Assembly (NCBI GenBank): GCA_014529385.2
Contig: CM043964.1
Location: 135,471,420 to 135,535,419, forward strand
Direction of reading: 5' to 3'
DNA: 64,000 bases
Source of the DNA: Adiantum capillus-veneris
Lineage: Eukaryota > Streptophyta > Polypodiopsida > Polypodiales > Pteridaceae
Position 1 is the first letter of the stretch, and every line of letters starts with the position of its first letter. Below the pieces are notes generated by a model. That model was not told the origin of the DNA, did no database searches, and saw only the letters and a program-made list of their open reading frames with translations. Position numbers and translations under genes: made by a program. Of this stretch, positions 10,090 through 21,765 are shown in pieces.

Positions 10090-11701
10090 TGTAATGGAAA
10101 TGGCCTATGAAGTTTGAGAGTAGCGGAATTAGGAAAGTAGGTGAAGCACTTTTAAGAGATTACTTTGTGAGCACAGCGGGTGAACTTAATTGATGGTAGC
10201 AACATAAACATGGTACTTAGTTAACTTGGCATGAACAATACTTTTGCAAGAGAGAGAGTTTAGAGAACATGACAATAGTTGAGGACCGGATTCATATGGA
10301 GCTGGTCCCCCCTCCAATAGGCATTTGTATTATAGTTTCTCCCATCAAGAGAGACTTGGTACAATACAATCTTTGTGTTCCTTGTGACCTTGGTGATGCA
10401 ATGAAGATGGAAAGCTTCATGCATCACAAACATAACATAACATAAACTTGAAGAAAGCATTAACTATCCCAAGGCCTCAAACACCTTCAAAGGTGGAGAG
10501 AGCTAGTGGGGAATGAGGATAGCGAAGAGGAAGAAGAAACATTCCATAGGAGAAAGAAGTAGTTCCTCACTTATCATTACTCTTCTTGCTAGCATAGATA
10601 ATAGCATAGTAATGGAGATGGAGAAGATGGCAAGCTTAAGAATTGAAGCATGACTCTTGGTTGGATTTGCATTCCATAGCCAAGAGTGTTGGTGTAGGCT
10701 TTCACTCTCACAAGCTTGGAGAAGGAGGTGGTGTTCCTCAACTTTCACCAAGTGAGAATGGTGTCTCCAATGAGTGTGTGTGATGGTGTATATCCCCCTA
10801 GCACCCCCCTTTCTTGCTTTGGGCAAAAATTCTACTTGCTATAAGCTCATTGGACCCCTCTCCCCTTAGCCAATCATATCCAGCATGCAGTCAAGCATAT
10901 GGGTAGTCTTTTGACAAGTGTCCTCCTTACCCCTTAGAGAGAGAGAGAGAGAGCTTGAAAATATGTAGATATTTGTTAGGTGGAAGTAAAAGCTCATTGG
11001 ACCCCTCTTTAGCCCAACCAATAGCATTCAAGCACCCATGTGGTTAAGCTTAGTGAGAATCTGACATGTGTCCCATGTGCTCTTTTAGAATTCCCCTAAC
11101 TTTCAGATTTTTATGCATAGGAAGTTTCTCAAGCAACTTCCTCATTAAGTGAGTAGGTTCTCTTTTTTACTCAAGCATCTTACCCCCCATGCATAGGAAG
11201 ATTCTCAAGCAACTTCCTCATTAAATGTGACAAGTACCTCAAGTACCTTAGTCATCAAGCATGACAAGCACCTTAGGTGGAGTTCGCATCTCAAGCACAG
11301 CCCTAGCTTGTCTAAGTTTAGGTCGGGTTCCCACCTCAAGCACAACCCTAGCTTGCCTAAGTTTAAATTGGGTTCCCACCTCAAGCACAACCCTAGCTTG
11401 CCTAAGGTTCTCACCTCAAGCACAACCCTAGCTTGCTTAAGGTCAAAAGGACTTTTAATACTAACCATTGGAGGTCTTTAATGAAGCTAACCCTAAGGTC
11501 TTTTAAGCTTCATTAGTTAACCTTGCTCTTTGGCAGACCATCTCTCGTTTGGGCCCCTTTACCATTGGCCCCGTGTTGAGATAGATCCGTAAGCACATGT
11601 CTATATTCTGACCCTTGTTTCCATTTATTATCCCATATTAAATGATCAGTTTAATATGAGAAAATCATTTGGCTTGGTTAGATATTAGATATTTGATGAC
11701 A
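10090..11701 (-). repeat. Gypsy-1 3 prime LTR
   Basis: It is 1612 bp, TG to CA, and closely matches the 1605-bp partner at 17251-18855. It includes a short GA run at about 10937 and a 45-bp tandem array at 11290-11442. Small frames inside (for example 10260-10460) recur in the partner only because the LTRs are copies. Confidence 0.95.
11290..11442. repeat. Tandem repeat inside Gypsy-1 3 prime LTR
   Basis: About four degenerate units of 35-45 bp share the core CTCAAGCACAACCCTAGCTT. The same array is at 18451-18603 in the other LTR. It is probably part of U3. Confidence 0.85.
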
Positions 11702-11716
11702 TTATCTCTCTCTTGA
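11702..11716 (-). other. Gypsy-1 polypurine tract
   Basis: The minus strand reads TCAAGAGAGAGATAA directly before the 3 prime LTR, the usual site and composition for the plus-strand primer. Confidence 0.75.
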
Positions 11717-12059
11717 AATCATAGTCGTCCTCGACTATGAAGTAAAAGAGATAAAGTCATAGCCATTAGTCAATTTGTCTTAGCGGGTAGAGGATCCCTT
11801 TTTACCCTACGACATCATTCCAAGATGGATGACTAATCCATTTGGTGCTTGGGAGACATAGCTACCGCAAGCATGTCTGCTCTTTAGTCCATTTCATCCT
11901 CCCAAGTAGAGTGACAAATTCTGCATGGTGTTTGAGAGACGTCGTCATCCCAAACATGATTCTTAGTATGCATACTACTTAAATTTGTGCACAATAAAGA
12001 GAGAATTAGTCTTGTAAGACAAAAAACATCAATCATTTGAAAGAAACATGTACATTTGG

Positions 12060-12440
12060 TTACTCTAATGTAGCATTGTAAGCGTTGACAAGGTTCATAC
12101 TATCCTTAAGCTGGATTCCTTGCATCCATCTAGCATCTTCAAAAGGATAATTTTTTAACTTAATAAGATATCGTCGGATAATCTTACCATGTCGTAGTAC
12201 GTTGTCTTCATGCTGAAGAATAGCTTCGGGTTGTAGTACCTCTTCTTGATCTTCGATTTCGGGAGGGTCTTCAATAATTGGTTCATTTGGAGGTTCTCCT
12301 TTGTAGGGGTTGAGTAGGCTCACATGAAAAGCATTGTGTATGAGCCAATGGTTAGGTAACTTGAGTTGATAAGCTACCTCATTGAATGGCTTCAAAATTT
12401 GAAAAGGACCATAGTATCTTTTTGCTAGTTTAGCATAATA
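12060..12440 (-). pseudogene. Gypsy-1 integrase C-terminus and chromodomain
   Basis: The frame starting about 12440 first reads RYYGPFQIL, the conserved integrase tail that binds DNA, then VAYQLKLP and HNAFHVSLL. After an acidic linker (PPEIEDQEE) it ends in RYLIKLKNYPFEDARW, a recognisable chromodomain core as used by chromoviruses to choose chromatin targets. The frame stops at 12060. It is offset from the integrase core by one frameshift between about 12425 and 12440. The chromodomain is shorter than the canonical 50 residues, with Leu where Trp is usual (IKLK for VKWK), so target recognition may be altered. Confidence 0.85.
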
Positions 12441-13300
12441 CTTTTAATGGCCCGTAGGGTTTTGCCCATCGTTTGCCTCAATCGAGCCTTAGGAAACTTA
12501 AGTAAGACCCAATCATTTTCTTTGAGTGTTAAGACCCTTCTGTGCTTGTCAGCAACAACTTTTTGCCTTAGTTGGGAGATGGATATAGCCTCCTTAATCT
12601 TTTGAAAAGATGTTTGCAGGTCATGGCTATACTCATTGGCAGCAAAGATCTTCCCATGTACTTTGAGTAGCAAGGGACTTTTAGGTCTTCCTTCTATGAT
12701 TTCAAAAGGTGCTTTTCCCGTAGAAGTATGGATAGTATTATTATACACATACTCTATAAGAGGTAAGTACTTTTCCCATTGTGAACGTTGATCTACTTCT
12801 GTGACATAGGTCTTTAGTAAATCAAGAATCGTAAGATTGGCTATCTCACTTTGGCCATCCGTTTGTGGGTGATAGGCCGAAGAGAAATTCAATCTTGTAC
12901 CTAGATTTTCAAAGAGACCTTTCCAGAAATTACTGGTCATTCTAGGATCTCTATCTGACACGATGGACGTTGGCAATCCATGGTGTTTGAAAATCTGTGA
13001 TATGAAGAGAGTTGCCATTTGGTGTGCTTTAATAGTCTTCTTGACAGGGATAAAGTGTGCTTGCTTGCTAAACCTGTCGACTATTGTCCATATTCCTGTA
13101 TTCCCATGGATAGATTTTGGTAATCCAAAGATAAAATCCTTGGATATACTCTCCCATGGTGAATTAGGAATTGGCAATGGCTGGAGTAATCCGGGTTGCT
13201 TCCCTCTATTATACTTGGTCTTTTGGCATACTACACATTTTGAAACATACTCTTGTATGTCCACTTTCATGGTAGGCCAATAAAAGTACGTCTCTACTTC
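12425..13300 (-). pseudogene. Gypsy-1 integrase core
   Basis: The frame continues that of RT but is cut off by a TGA at 13301-13303. The second half of the HHCC zinc domain reads VETYFYWPTMKVDI, then CVVCQ. The DDE core has WESISKDFIF (first D), VSDRDPRM (second D) and HPQTDGQSEIAN (E). WTIVDRFSKQAHFIP is typical of Ty3/Gypsy integrases. The frame ends at 12425 after a frameshift in the tail. Its role would be strand transfer of element cDNA into chromatin. Apart from these breaks the domain is well preserved. Confidence 0.9.
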
Positions 13301-14431
13301 TCAAAGAGTAGGTTGAATGCCTCTATGCCCCGCATAGGGAGGAGCGTGGGATTCATACATGACTTTCTCACGAAGGGAGTGGGTAACACATAGCCTATTG
13401 CCATGGAGAAGATAACCATCCTTCAAGGTGAATGGTTCCTCTTTCTTCCCCAAAGCAAGGGCTAACATTATGTCTTTAAAATCAGGGTCAATAGCATACT
13501 CATCTACCATAGAAGATAGATCATTGTGAGTTGCTATTGACACAACATTAACTTTTGGTCGTCGCGAAAGTGCATCAGCCACTTGATTATGCTTACCAGC
13601 AATGTGAGCAATGTGAAAATTAAATTGTGAAAGAAAAATTGCCCACCTCATTTGTTTGTCAGAAAGCTTTGTTTGTGTCATGAAGTACTTGAGACTTTGA
13701 TGGTCTGTTCGTAAGATGAATGGAGTCCCCAATAGATAGTGCTTCCATGTGTCTAGGGCATGTAGAACAGCTAACAACTCTTTCTCATAAATGCCTAAGA
13801 CCCATTCATCCGTGTTGAGCCTTCGGCTCTCATAGGCTATGGCATGCCCTTCTTGAAGCAAGACTGCTCCAAGGCAATCACCACAAGCATCACATTGGAC
13901 CTCAAATGGCTTTGAGAGATCCGGAAGAATGAGGACTGGTTGGGAGATAAGCTTCTCTTTGAGCTTGTCAAAAGCACTTTGCTCCTTAGCAGTCCATGAA
14001 TACTTAACGTTTTTCTTTGTTAAGTCATGTAATGGTCCTGCTATTTGAGAGAATTTTGCTATGAAGCGTCTATAGTATGCACACATACCAATAAAGCTTC
14101 TTAGCTCATGTAGGTTCCTTGGATTAGGCCATGCTTTTATTTCCTCCAGCTTTGATGGATCCGTACGGATACCATCTCGAGAGATAATATGACCTAAGTA
14201 TTGAATCTCTTGAAGGAAAAATTCACTTTTCTTTTGATTGAGAAAAAGCTTATTCTCCCTTAATGCTTGAAAAATCACTTGGAGATGTTGCTTGTGTTCC
14301 TCCAAGGAATTGGAGTAGATGATGATATCATCAAAGAACACTCCAGTGAATTTACGGTAGGGTCTAAAATTTTTCTCCATTAATGGATTGAATGTAGCTG
14401 GTGCATTAGTCAAGCCAAAACGCATGACTAA
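13301..14431 (-). pseudogene. Gypsy-1 RT palm end, RNase H and integrase zinc N-terminus
   Basis: It is in frame with the upstream 14432-16840 segment but separated by a TAA at 14432-14434, just before [14 protein letters not shown]. The catalytic RT motif reads FFDDIIIYS (about 14330), with Phe in place of the common Tyr or Val. Thumb and connection follow (FIGMCAYYRRFI). RNase H shows CDACGDCLGAVLLQ with catalytic Asp, YEKELLAVLHAL, and LRTDHQSLKYF. The C-terminal HAPPYAGHRG begins the integrase zinc domain before the TGA at 13301. Product: RT/RNase H for cDNA synthesis; one nonsense codon on each side. Confidence 0.9.
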
Positions 14432-16840
14432 TTATTCATAAAGGCCAAACGTTGTACGAAACGCAGTCTTTAGGATATCTCCATTCACTATCCTTATTTG
14501 ATGGTAGCCACTTTTAAGGTCAATCCTACCGAAGTAGGTAGAGCCTTGTAGCTTATCAAACAGATCTTCTACCCGGGGTACGGGAAATCTGTTTTTGATA
14601 GTGATATGATTTAGTGCGCGATAGTCCACACACATGCGGTATGTATCATCTTTCTTTTGCACTAAAAGGATTGGAGAGCAAAAGGGAGAGGAGCTAGGCC
14701 TCACCATTCCTTTGTCTACCAATTCTTGTACTTGCCTCATGATCTCCTCTTGTTGAGCTTGTGAAACTCGATAGAAAGGTTTGTTAGGCGGTGAGCTTCC
14801 TGATAGGAGCTCAATTCGATGGTCATCATCCCCTTGTTTTGGAGGTAAGTAGATAGGGATATCATCAATGAACACATCTTGGAATCCTTTTAGAAAGTTA
14901 GACAAGTCTAACTCTTCTTGATTCCTACCATTCACCTTTGATGAAACATTAGGATCTTTTTGGGATTCTTTAACAAAAATCGTGTACACAGAAACTGAGC
15001 TTTTCATTGATTTATCAAGGGCGAGAGGATTTACAAGTGGTATAGTACGAGCAGACTCATTAGCATCTATATACATAGTCTTCCCCCTGTAGGTGAAGTA
15101 GATTCTTCTTTCAGGGAACTTCATGTTGGCAGCCATGAGGTTGAACCATGGTATCCCTAGGATAACATCCTCATGTTGGAGAGGAGAGATGAAGAAGTCT
15201 TCTTTGTCGACATAGCTTTGGACATGAAGCCTCAACTTCCCAATCAAGGGAGTAACGGAGGCTTGTTGTTCCTTGAAAGCAGCATCGGCCGTTATAGCAT
15301 CTCCCATCTGAAAAGCTTGAATGCCCAACTTGGTGGCTAACTCCATTGATATGAAGTTGAGACCAGAACTAGGGTCAAACAGGATGAAAGCATCATGCTC
15401 CCTTACCTTTCCCCAAGCATACAAGAGAGGTGATCCTTTGCTATGAGTATCCTCTTTTGAAGCTTCGATAGTGGAAGCTCTGGGAGTCTCATTGCGAGCA
15501 TTTCTTTTGGGGCAAGAACGATAGCCATGTCCTTGCTCCCCACACTTAAAACATTTGTGATCCTTGCGAAAATTTTCAAGCTCTTCAAGAGAGAGTTTAT
15601 TTTTACCTTTGTAAACTCCTTTCTCCTTGGACCGATTGTTGTTGTTGCTATTGGAATGGCCGTGGGAAAAATTTTGGGCATTAATTTTTCCCTTTGCATC
15701 ACTTTTGTCTTTGTTTTCCATGGGTTTGACATTCTGTCTAACCCCTTGTTGGAAATTGATGCGTGAAACAACCATGGTATGGTGGATTACTTCGTTGATA
15801 GAGTCAGGCCGTTGAGAGTTGACATACTTGGCCATCTCCTCAGGTAATCCTGCATAGAATTGTTGTTTTTGCTCAGCAAAGTCTATCTTTTGAAAGACAG
15901 TAGCCTTGAGATGTAAATCCCAAAACTTGTCCACATATTTGTGGATAGACTCGTGAGAGAGAAGCCTTAAACTCCGCCATTCAGTGAGCACTTTGTCCTT
16001 CGCATCACTTGCAAGGAATTGCTTCATGATGGAAACTTGTAGAGTTTTCCATGTCTTTGGTGCTTCGCCATTGCCTCGAAGACTAGCCCACCATTGACGA
16101 GCTGATTTTTGGAAGTGCATAGCTACATGGCGTAGCTTGGAGGACTCCGTGCAGCCCTCGTCTCCAAAGGCCGCATCAAATTGTTGGATGAAGGCCAATA
16201 ATTTGTCTGTAGCACCAAAAGTTCCATCATAGGTGAGAAAAGAGATACTCTTTCCTCCCTCTTTGAACTTCTTGAGCTTTTGTGACCTTTGCCATGCAGG
16301 GTAAGATTTGCGATGTCCTCCCCTCTTATATTCTCTAGGAGAATAGCCATAGCTTTCATCGGTGGAGGAGGAAGGTGAAGAAGAAGGAGAAGAGGGTGAC
16401 CTCTTTCTTTCCCTTTTCTTCCTTGGTTTCCTCTCTTCCCTTTTGGAGTGACGAGGAGAAGGACTATGCGTTAACCGTTTTCTCTTGGGAGGAGTTGGCG
16501 ATCGTTTAGTCCTTCTTCTTCGTGGAGCCACATCTTCGGAGGAATTTAGGGATTCATTGCTTTCTTGATCTTTGGATTCCTCCTCTTGTATGGGAGAGAG
16601 TCTTCTTTTGGGGGTCTCTTCAAGAGGCCTCGTAAGCTCTCTCTCCTCTTGGAGAGGAAAGGAAATCCCATAAGCACGAAGTTGTTGAGTAACTTCGTCT
16701 TGCAAATTGGGGTTGCCCATAGCTTGTTGCAACCTCGTGACAAGATAATTAACAAACACGGGAGCATCATCATTGGCACCTTCATGTGCAAAATCAAAGT
16801 TATCAATGTTCATTCTCCTCTCTTGATTATTGTCAGCCAT
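14432..16840 (-). pseudogene. Gypsy-1 gag, protease and RT fingers
   Basis: The open frame begins at 16882, but the likelier gag start is the ATG at 16840 (MADNNQERR). An Arg/Lys/Ser-rich N-terminal region (about residues 90-180) precedes the Retrotrans_gag domain (FLTYDGTFGATDKLLAFIQQ, then ARQWWASLR). The zinc knuckle CFKCGEQGHGYRSC lies near 15540. The protease region reads FILFDPSSGLNFIS, where the usual D-(S/T)-G-A signature has become D-P-S-S. RT begins with PFYRVSQAQQEEIM, SSPFCSPILLVQKKD, YRALNHITIKNRFPVP and [12 protein letters not shown], and ends at a TAA after FGLYE. The frame is long and otherwise open. Confidence 0.92.
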
Positions 16841-17237
16841 GCTAATTAAAACTACGTGTTTACTTAGTGTATGCTTTGGCAATTCAAAACCTTAGTTGCT
16901 ACTCCTCTTAGCCTTTGAAAATAGGCACTTAAGTATCTACACCCACGGCTCGAATTGGTTAATTATAGAGAGTAGTGGAGTGAGTCTTAGCGAAGTTGTC
17001 GAGGGATAGCTCCTTTCGGACTTCTTATGGCTCAATAATGGTAAAGCCATAGGCAAGTCTAAATAGACTCCGTTATTAAGTCCAAAGCTCCCGAGGTGTG
17101 CACCATATCCCACATAGTGGGCTCAACAAAACCGATAATAGATCCCAGTCCCACTTACCCTAATATAATTAACAAAATCAACGATTAATAGGCTACTTAA
17201 GGACCTCTCTTCTTAAGCAAGAAAACAGAAACCAAAT
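16841..17237 (-). other. Gypsy-1 5 prime leader
   Basis: About 400 nt lie between the primer-binding site and the gag ATG, with no long frame apart from a 14-codon in-frame extension of gag. It probably holds the packaging signal. Confidence 0.7.
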
Positions 17238-17249
17238 GCTCTGATACCA
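17238..17249 (-). other. Gypsy-1 primer-binding site
   Basis: The minus strand reads TGGTATCAGAGC, one base inside the LTR: a perfect plant iMet-type site. Confidence 0.95.
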
Positions 17250-17250
17250 A

Positions 17251-18855
17251 TGTAATGGAAATGGCCTATGAACTTTGAGAGTAGCGGAATTAGGAAAGTA
17301 GGTGAAGCACTTTTAAGAGATTACTTTGTGAGCATAGCGGGTGAACTTAATTGATGGTAGCAACATAAACATGGTACTTAGTTAACTTGGCATGAACAAT
17401 ACTTTTGCAAGAGAGAGAGTTTAGAGAACATGACAATAGTTGAGGACCGGATTCATATGGAGCTGGTCCCCCCTCCAATAGGCATTTGTATTATAGTTTC
17501 TCCCATCAAGAGAGACTTGGTACAATACAATTTTTGTGTTCCTTGTGACCTTGGTGATGCAATGAAGATGGAAAGCTTCATGCATCACAAACATAACATA
17601 ACATAAACTTGAAGAAAGCATTAACTATCCCAAGGCCTCAAACACCTTCGAAGGTGGAGAGAGCTAGCGGGGAATGAGGATAGGGAAGAGGAAGAAGAAA
17701 CATTACATAGGAGAAAGAAGTAGTTCCTCACTTATCATTACTCTTCTTGCTAGCACACATAATAGCATAGTAATGGAGATGGAGAAGATGGCAAGCTTAA
17801 GCATTGAAGCATGACTCTTGGTTGGATTTGCATTCCATAGCCAAGAGTGTTGGTGTAGGCTTTCACTCTCACAAGCTTGGAGAAGGAGGTGGTGTTCCTC
17901 AACTTTCACCAAGTGAGAATGGTGTCTCCAATGAGTGTGTGTGATGGTGTATATCCCCCTAGCACCCCCCTTTCTTGCTTTGGGCAAAAATTCTACTTGC
18001 TATAAGCTTATTGGACCCCTCTCCCCTTAGCCAATCACATCCAGCATGCAGTCAAGCATATGGGTAGTCTTTTGACAAGTGTCCTCCTTACCCCTTAGAG
18101 AGAGAGAGAGAGAGCTTGAAAATATGTAGATATTTGTTAGGTGGAAGTAAAAGCTCATTGGACCCCTCTTTACCCCAACCAATAGTATTCAAGCACCCAT
18201 GTGGTTAAGCTTAGTGAGAATCTGACATGTGTCCCATGTGGTCTTTTAGAATTCCCCTAACTTTCAGATTTTTATGCATAGGAAGTTTCTCAAGCAACTT
18301 CCTCATTAAGTGAGTAGGTTCTCCTTTTTACTCAAGCATCTTACCCCCCATGCATAGGAAGCTTCTCAAGCAACTTCCTCATTAAATGTGACAAGTACCT
18401 CAAGTACCTTAGTCATCAAGCATGACAAGCACCTTAGGTGGAGTTCCCATCTCAAGCACAACCCTAGCTTGCCTAAGTTTAGGTCGGGTTCCCACCTCAA
18501 GCACAACCCTAGCTTGCCTAAGTTTAGATGGGGTTTCCACCTCAAGCACAGCCCTAGCTTGCCTAAGGTTCTCACCTCAAGCACAACCCTAGCTTGCTTA
18601 AGGTCAAAATGACTTTTAACACTAACCATCGGAGGTCTTTAATGAAGCTAACCCTAAGGTCTTTTAAGCTTCATTAATTAACCTTGCTCTTTGGTAGACC
18701 ATCTCTCATTTGGGTCCCTTACCATTGGCCCCATGTTGAGATAGATCCGTAAGCACATGTCTATATTCTAACCCTTGTTCCCGTTTATTATCCCATATTA
18801 AGTGATAATATGAGAAAATCATTTGGGTTGGTTAGATATTAGATATTTGATGACA
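17251..18855 (-). repeat. Gypsy-1 5 prime LTR
   Basis: It is 1605 bp and collinear with 10090-11701. It ends at GATGACA, after which the target duplication GCTGG starts. It includes the second copy of the 45-bp tandem array (18451-18603). Confidence 0.95.
18451..18603. repeat. Tandem repeat inside Gypsy-1 5 prime LTR
   Basis: Same array as 11290-11442, with the units slightly differently diverged. Confidence 0.85.
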
Positions 18856-18860
18856 GCTGG
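18856..18860. repeat. Gypsy-1 target-site duplication, right
   Basis: GCTGG, identical to 10085-10089. Confidence 0.92.
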
Positions 18861-19322
18861 GATAGATGGAGGTCGATAGCTTCAGAATGGTGATTTGCTA
18901 TTCTTGCATAAATTTTTGTTTTCCCCACATCGTTCATCCATGATAATCTTCAAGGGGGCAAAAATGACGGGCTAGCAAAATCGTAGCAAAAATCATATGG
19001 TTCTCAACTAAATTTGACCATACAACAAGCTTGTCCCTAGAACACGCTTTCTTTACATGTCTTTGAGAGCATGAACTCATAATAATATCTTCAAAGCATA
19101 TCGGTAACTTTTGTTGTCCACATTCACAATCTATGTAACTAAGTGCTGTTCACTCACAAATTGACCACATTTTGCACGATGATTTTTAAACACACCTTAT
19201 ACCATAGCCCTTGACTCGCAATCTTCTTGTGAATTCTCCTCATAAAAGGCCTTCCCTTTGCAATTGGTGAAACAACACAGAGCGCCTTTCCTTCCACTGA
19301 TGTCACTTGCATTGCACACATT

Positions 19323-19323
<1 letters not shown>

Positions 19324-19374
<51 letters not shown>
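19324..19374. repeat. (GA)n microsatellite
   Basis: About 25 uninterrupted GA units. Confidence 0.98.
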
Positions 19375-19377
<3 letters not shown>

Positions 19378-19430
19378 CCATAAATAAAAAGAGAGGGAGA
19401 TTCGATTCTAATGCAAAAAAGAGAGGGGAG

Positions 19431-19728
19431 AATCCCCATACATTCCCCTTTGTTTTTATTTTTCATCATTGTAGGGGACATACTTTGTTCTAGTTCATGT
19501 TAATTTGTGACTTGAATCAAATCACATAATGTAAAGTAATCAAGAACACTAGTTGCATTTAGGAAATGTTATAGGAAATGTTTAGAATCCCCATAGATTC
19601 CCCTTTGTTTTGTATTTTCATTATCGTAGGGGACATACTTTGTTCTAGTTCATGTTAATTCATGATGTGAACTGAATCATATCCTGTAAAGTAATCAATA
19701 ACACAAGTTACATTTAGGAATTGTTATA
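19431..19728 (+). repeat. 143-bp direct repeat, two copies
   Basis: Copies at 19431-19573 and 19586-19728 share AATCCCCATA, GTAGGGGACATACTTTG and CATTTAGGAA in the same order with scattered differences. A 12-bp spacer separates them. This is a local tandem duplication of non-coding DNA. Confidence 0.85.
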
Positions 19729-19808
19729 GACCTATAGACTATCCTACTTGGTGAATTGAAAAATAAATAAATCAATAATTAAGAAGATTCCTCTTCCCCC
19801 CTTTGCAC

Positions 19809-19815
<7 letters not shown>

Positions 19816-19881
<66 letters not shown>
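19816..19881. repeat. (CT)n microsatellite
   Basis: About 30 CT units, interrupted once near the start. Confidence 0.98.
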
Positions 19882-19884
<3 letters not shown>

Positions 19885-20055
19885 GCACCCTACCCTCTTT
19901 GCCTGCTCCATCATCTCTCCCCCCAATAGCATTGACCAACAATCTCCTTGTGAATCTTCTTGTGAAAACCCGACTAATAATCTCGTGTTGAACTCTTCCA
20001 CAACAATCCTTTGGCTAAAAATCTCATCGTCGTGAACGATCTTGCTACAATCCTT

Positions 20056-20057
<2 letters not shown>

Positions 20058-20116
<59 letters not shown>
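20058..20116. repeat. (GA)n microsatellite
   Basis: About 29 GA units. Confidence 0.98.
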
Positions 20117-20119
<3 letters not shown>

Positions 20120-21525
20120 TGCAGATGAATGTGTTATATGTGATTAGGTGCAGTTACATTTTAGGTTATGAGATGCAACGTTTGGTTTCTCTTGTGATGG
20201 CATGGAATTATTATCATTAACACTTCCCCTTTATTCGAGTATCATAGGAGTGTTTATGCAATAAGAAAATGACCATGCATATGCCTTTTTTGTCGGGTGC
20301 AACGTTCCATACTTGATGCATGTAAGAATGCATGCAATAGAGTTTATTACGTTATGATATGCAAGCTACGTGATGATTGGGTTCCCAAAGGTTGAAAGGA
20401 ATTCATTTGGGGTATTTTTTCTTTAGCAATTGGAAAACAAGCCATGTGGTTGCTATAAAAGCAGAAGAGGATATGGATGGCTTTTATAAAATGGAAAACC
20501 GCCAAGATGAGAGTTACTTCTTCGTAAGAAGACATGGGCCCGGAGAGGAAAAAATGATTACGAGCCATCCCTATCTTTGGAGAGAAAAAAATGCCATACA
20601 GGCTGGAGATTGAACTCACAACACGTGGCCATCACCTTGCCACCACAGTAATTCTCACGAGTTGATATGGAAAGGGCAACTATAACATATGAAGTAAAGG
20701 TCGGGTTTTATCTTTCCTGTGATTATATACATGGTTCATATCATGTTCACACATAGTTGACATGCTATTCACACACTGTGTGTAGCTAATGTCAAGATTA
20801 CATTGTGATAAAAAACAAGATCACATTATAATCATATCCTTGTAGTGAACAACCGTGATTCAATGGCGTAAATGAACGTTGGTTGTGCCTTTTGACATGG
20901 ACCATTGATCCCCTTTGGGGAGTTGTGTGTCATTTAGTCCTGAGGCATGTGATGCTCTTACTTGAAAGGACTCTGTGACAAAGTGAAATATCAAAGAAAA
21001 TTTGAGTGTGTGTCAAATGTATTTGACTGTCAAAACCATGCCTAACTTCCTTCTTCACCAAGGCTTGTTTTTAGTGAGCCAAAAATAAGCAAAACTGCAA
21101 TCAAAACATTGCCCAAGAACTCTTGTCAAATCTATCGGCTACCAAATTTTTTAAAGTTTCCAGCACAATCTATTTAGACTACATACATTGAAAATGTGCA
21201 GATCCTAAGCACAAGATCGTCTTCGTCTAGCTGGTTGAGGGTATTGCTTCCAAATTACGTGGTGGTGAGATCAACACCTATCCACATTTTCTGCTGAAAC
21301 GGTCGTGGACATTCCCTGTTCCGAGGGGTCGAGGGAACCCATGAAGATGGCGGGTCCGGACGCCGCTCCTGTTTTTCTCCTCCAATTAAGTTTTGCCTTG
21401 GCTACACTTGCCCCTCTACCGTTATGTGGCCTAACTCCCTTCTTCAAGAGCCAAAAATAATGCATTTAGCATAACTGCAATCAAAATACCAACCTAGAAG
21501 TGTTTTTGAGTCCTTTTCCTGCGAG

Positions 21526-21761
21526 ATGGGTAAGCACAGGAGCAAGGCGCCTGCAGCTAAGGGGAAGCCCAAGCATTCACTGGATGACCAGAGGCGCGAT
21601 GGCAAGAAGAAGAGCGAGAGCTTGCGAAGCTCCTCAACTGTGCGCCGCCTTAGCATGTACAAGTCTAGGCCGGTGCGCAACAGCGAGGGCCGCATTCTCC
21701 ATCATGACCTTCAGTCGCGTGATTTGCCCTCCACTCGTATACAGCCAGACCGCCGGTGGTT

Positions 21762-21763
<2 letters not shown>
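21526..21763 (+). CDS. NOG2: NOG2/NUG2 nucleolar GTP-binding protein 2, exon 1
   Basis: This host gene encodes a circularly permuted GTPase of the YlqF/Nog2 group that acts in nucleolar and nuclear 60S pre-ribosome maturation. Exon 1 starts at the ATG at 21526 (MGKHRSK) and gives 79 codons plus one base. It has a basic N-terminus with GKPKHSLDDQRRDGKK and then the NGP1NT domain, including MYKSRP and the invariant IQPDRRWFG that ends the exon. The donor is G/GTGAGA at 21764. Joining base 21763 to 35111 restores the expected Gly of WFGNTR, which strongly supports the splice. Base composition is GC-rich compared with the TEs around it. The identification rests on recalled family motifs; a search would settle it. 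Confidence 0.93.

Positions 21764-21765
<2 letters not shown>

Larger units (their letters stand above)
10090..18855 (-). mobile_element. Gypsy-1, complete chromovirus-type LTR retrotransposon
   Basis: This is an 8766-bp element on the minus strand: 5 prime LTR 17251-18855, primer-binding site, gag-protease-RT-RNase H-integrase-chromodomain, a 340-nt 3 prime untranslated stretch, polypurine tract, 3 prime LTR 10090-11701. A perfect 5-bp duplication GCTGG flanks both ends, so it is a single clean insertion. The polyprotein has only two stops and one frameshift, and the LTRs differ at scattered positions and small indels, so it is moderately young but apparently inactive. A chromodomain tail places it among the chromoviruses. 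Confidence 0.95.
18861..21525. other. Upstream flank of NOG2, no other gene recognised
   Basis: This interval holds three long GA/CT microsatellites, a 143-bp direct duplication and AT-rich sequence. No clear coding domain was found on either strand. The last few hundred bases should contain the NOG2 promoter and 5 prime UTR; I see no convincing TATA box, as is common for housekeeping genes. Confidence 0.6.

Noticed and set aside
10260-10460. 66-codon minus frame identical to one at 17421-17621
   Set aside because: Both lie at the same place in the two Gypsy-1 LTRs; the identity reflects LTR duplication, not a conserved gene.
21190-21270. Minus-strand segment reading LNQLDEDDLVLRI, like an F-box start, with a GTATGT donor
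   Set aside because: An in-frame stop lies just upstream without a usable ATG or convincing acceptor, and the motif is too short to call a divergent gene.
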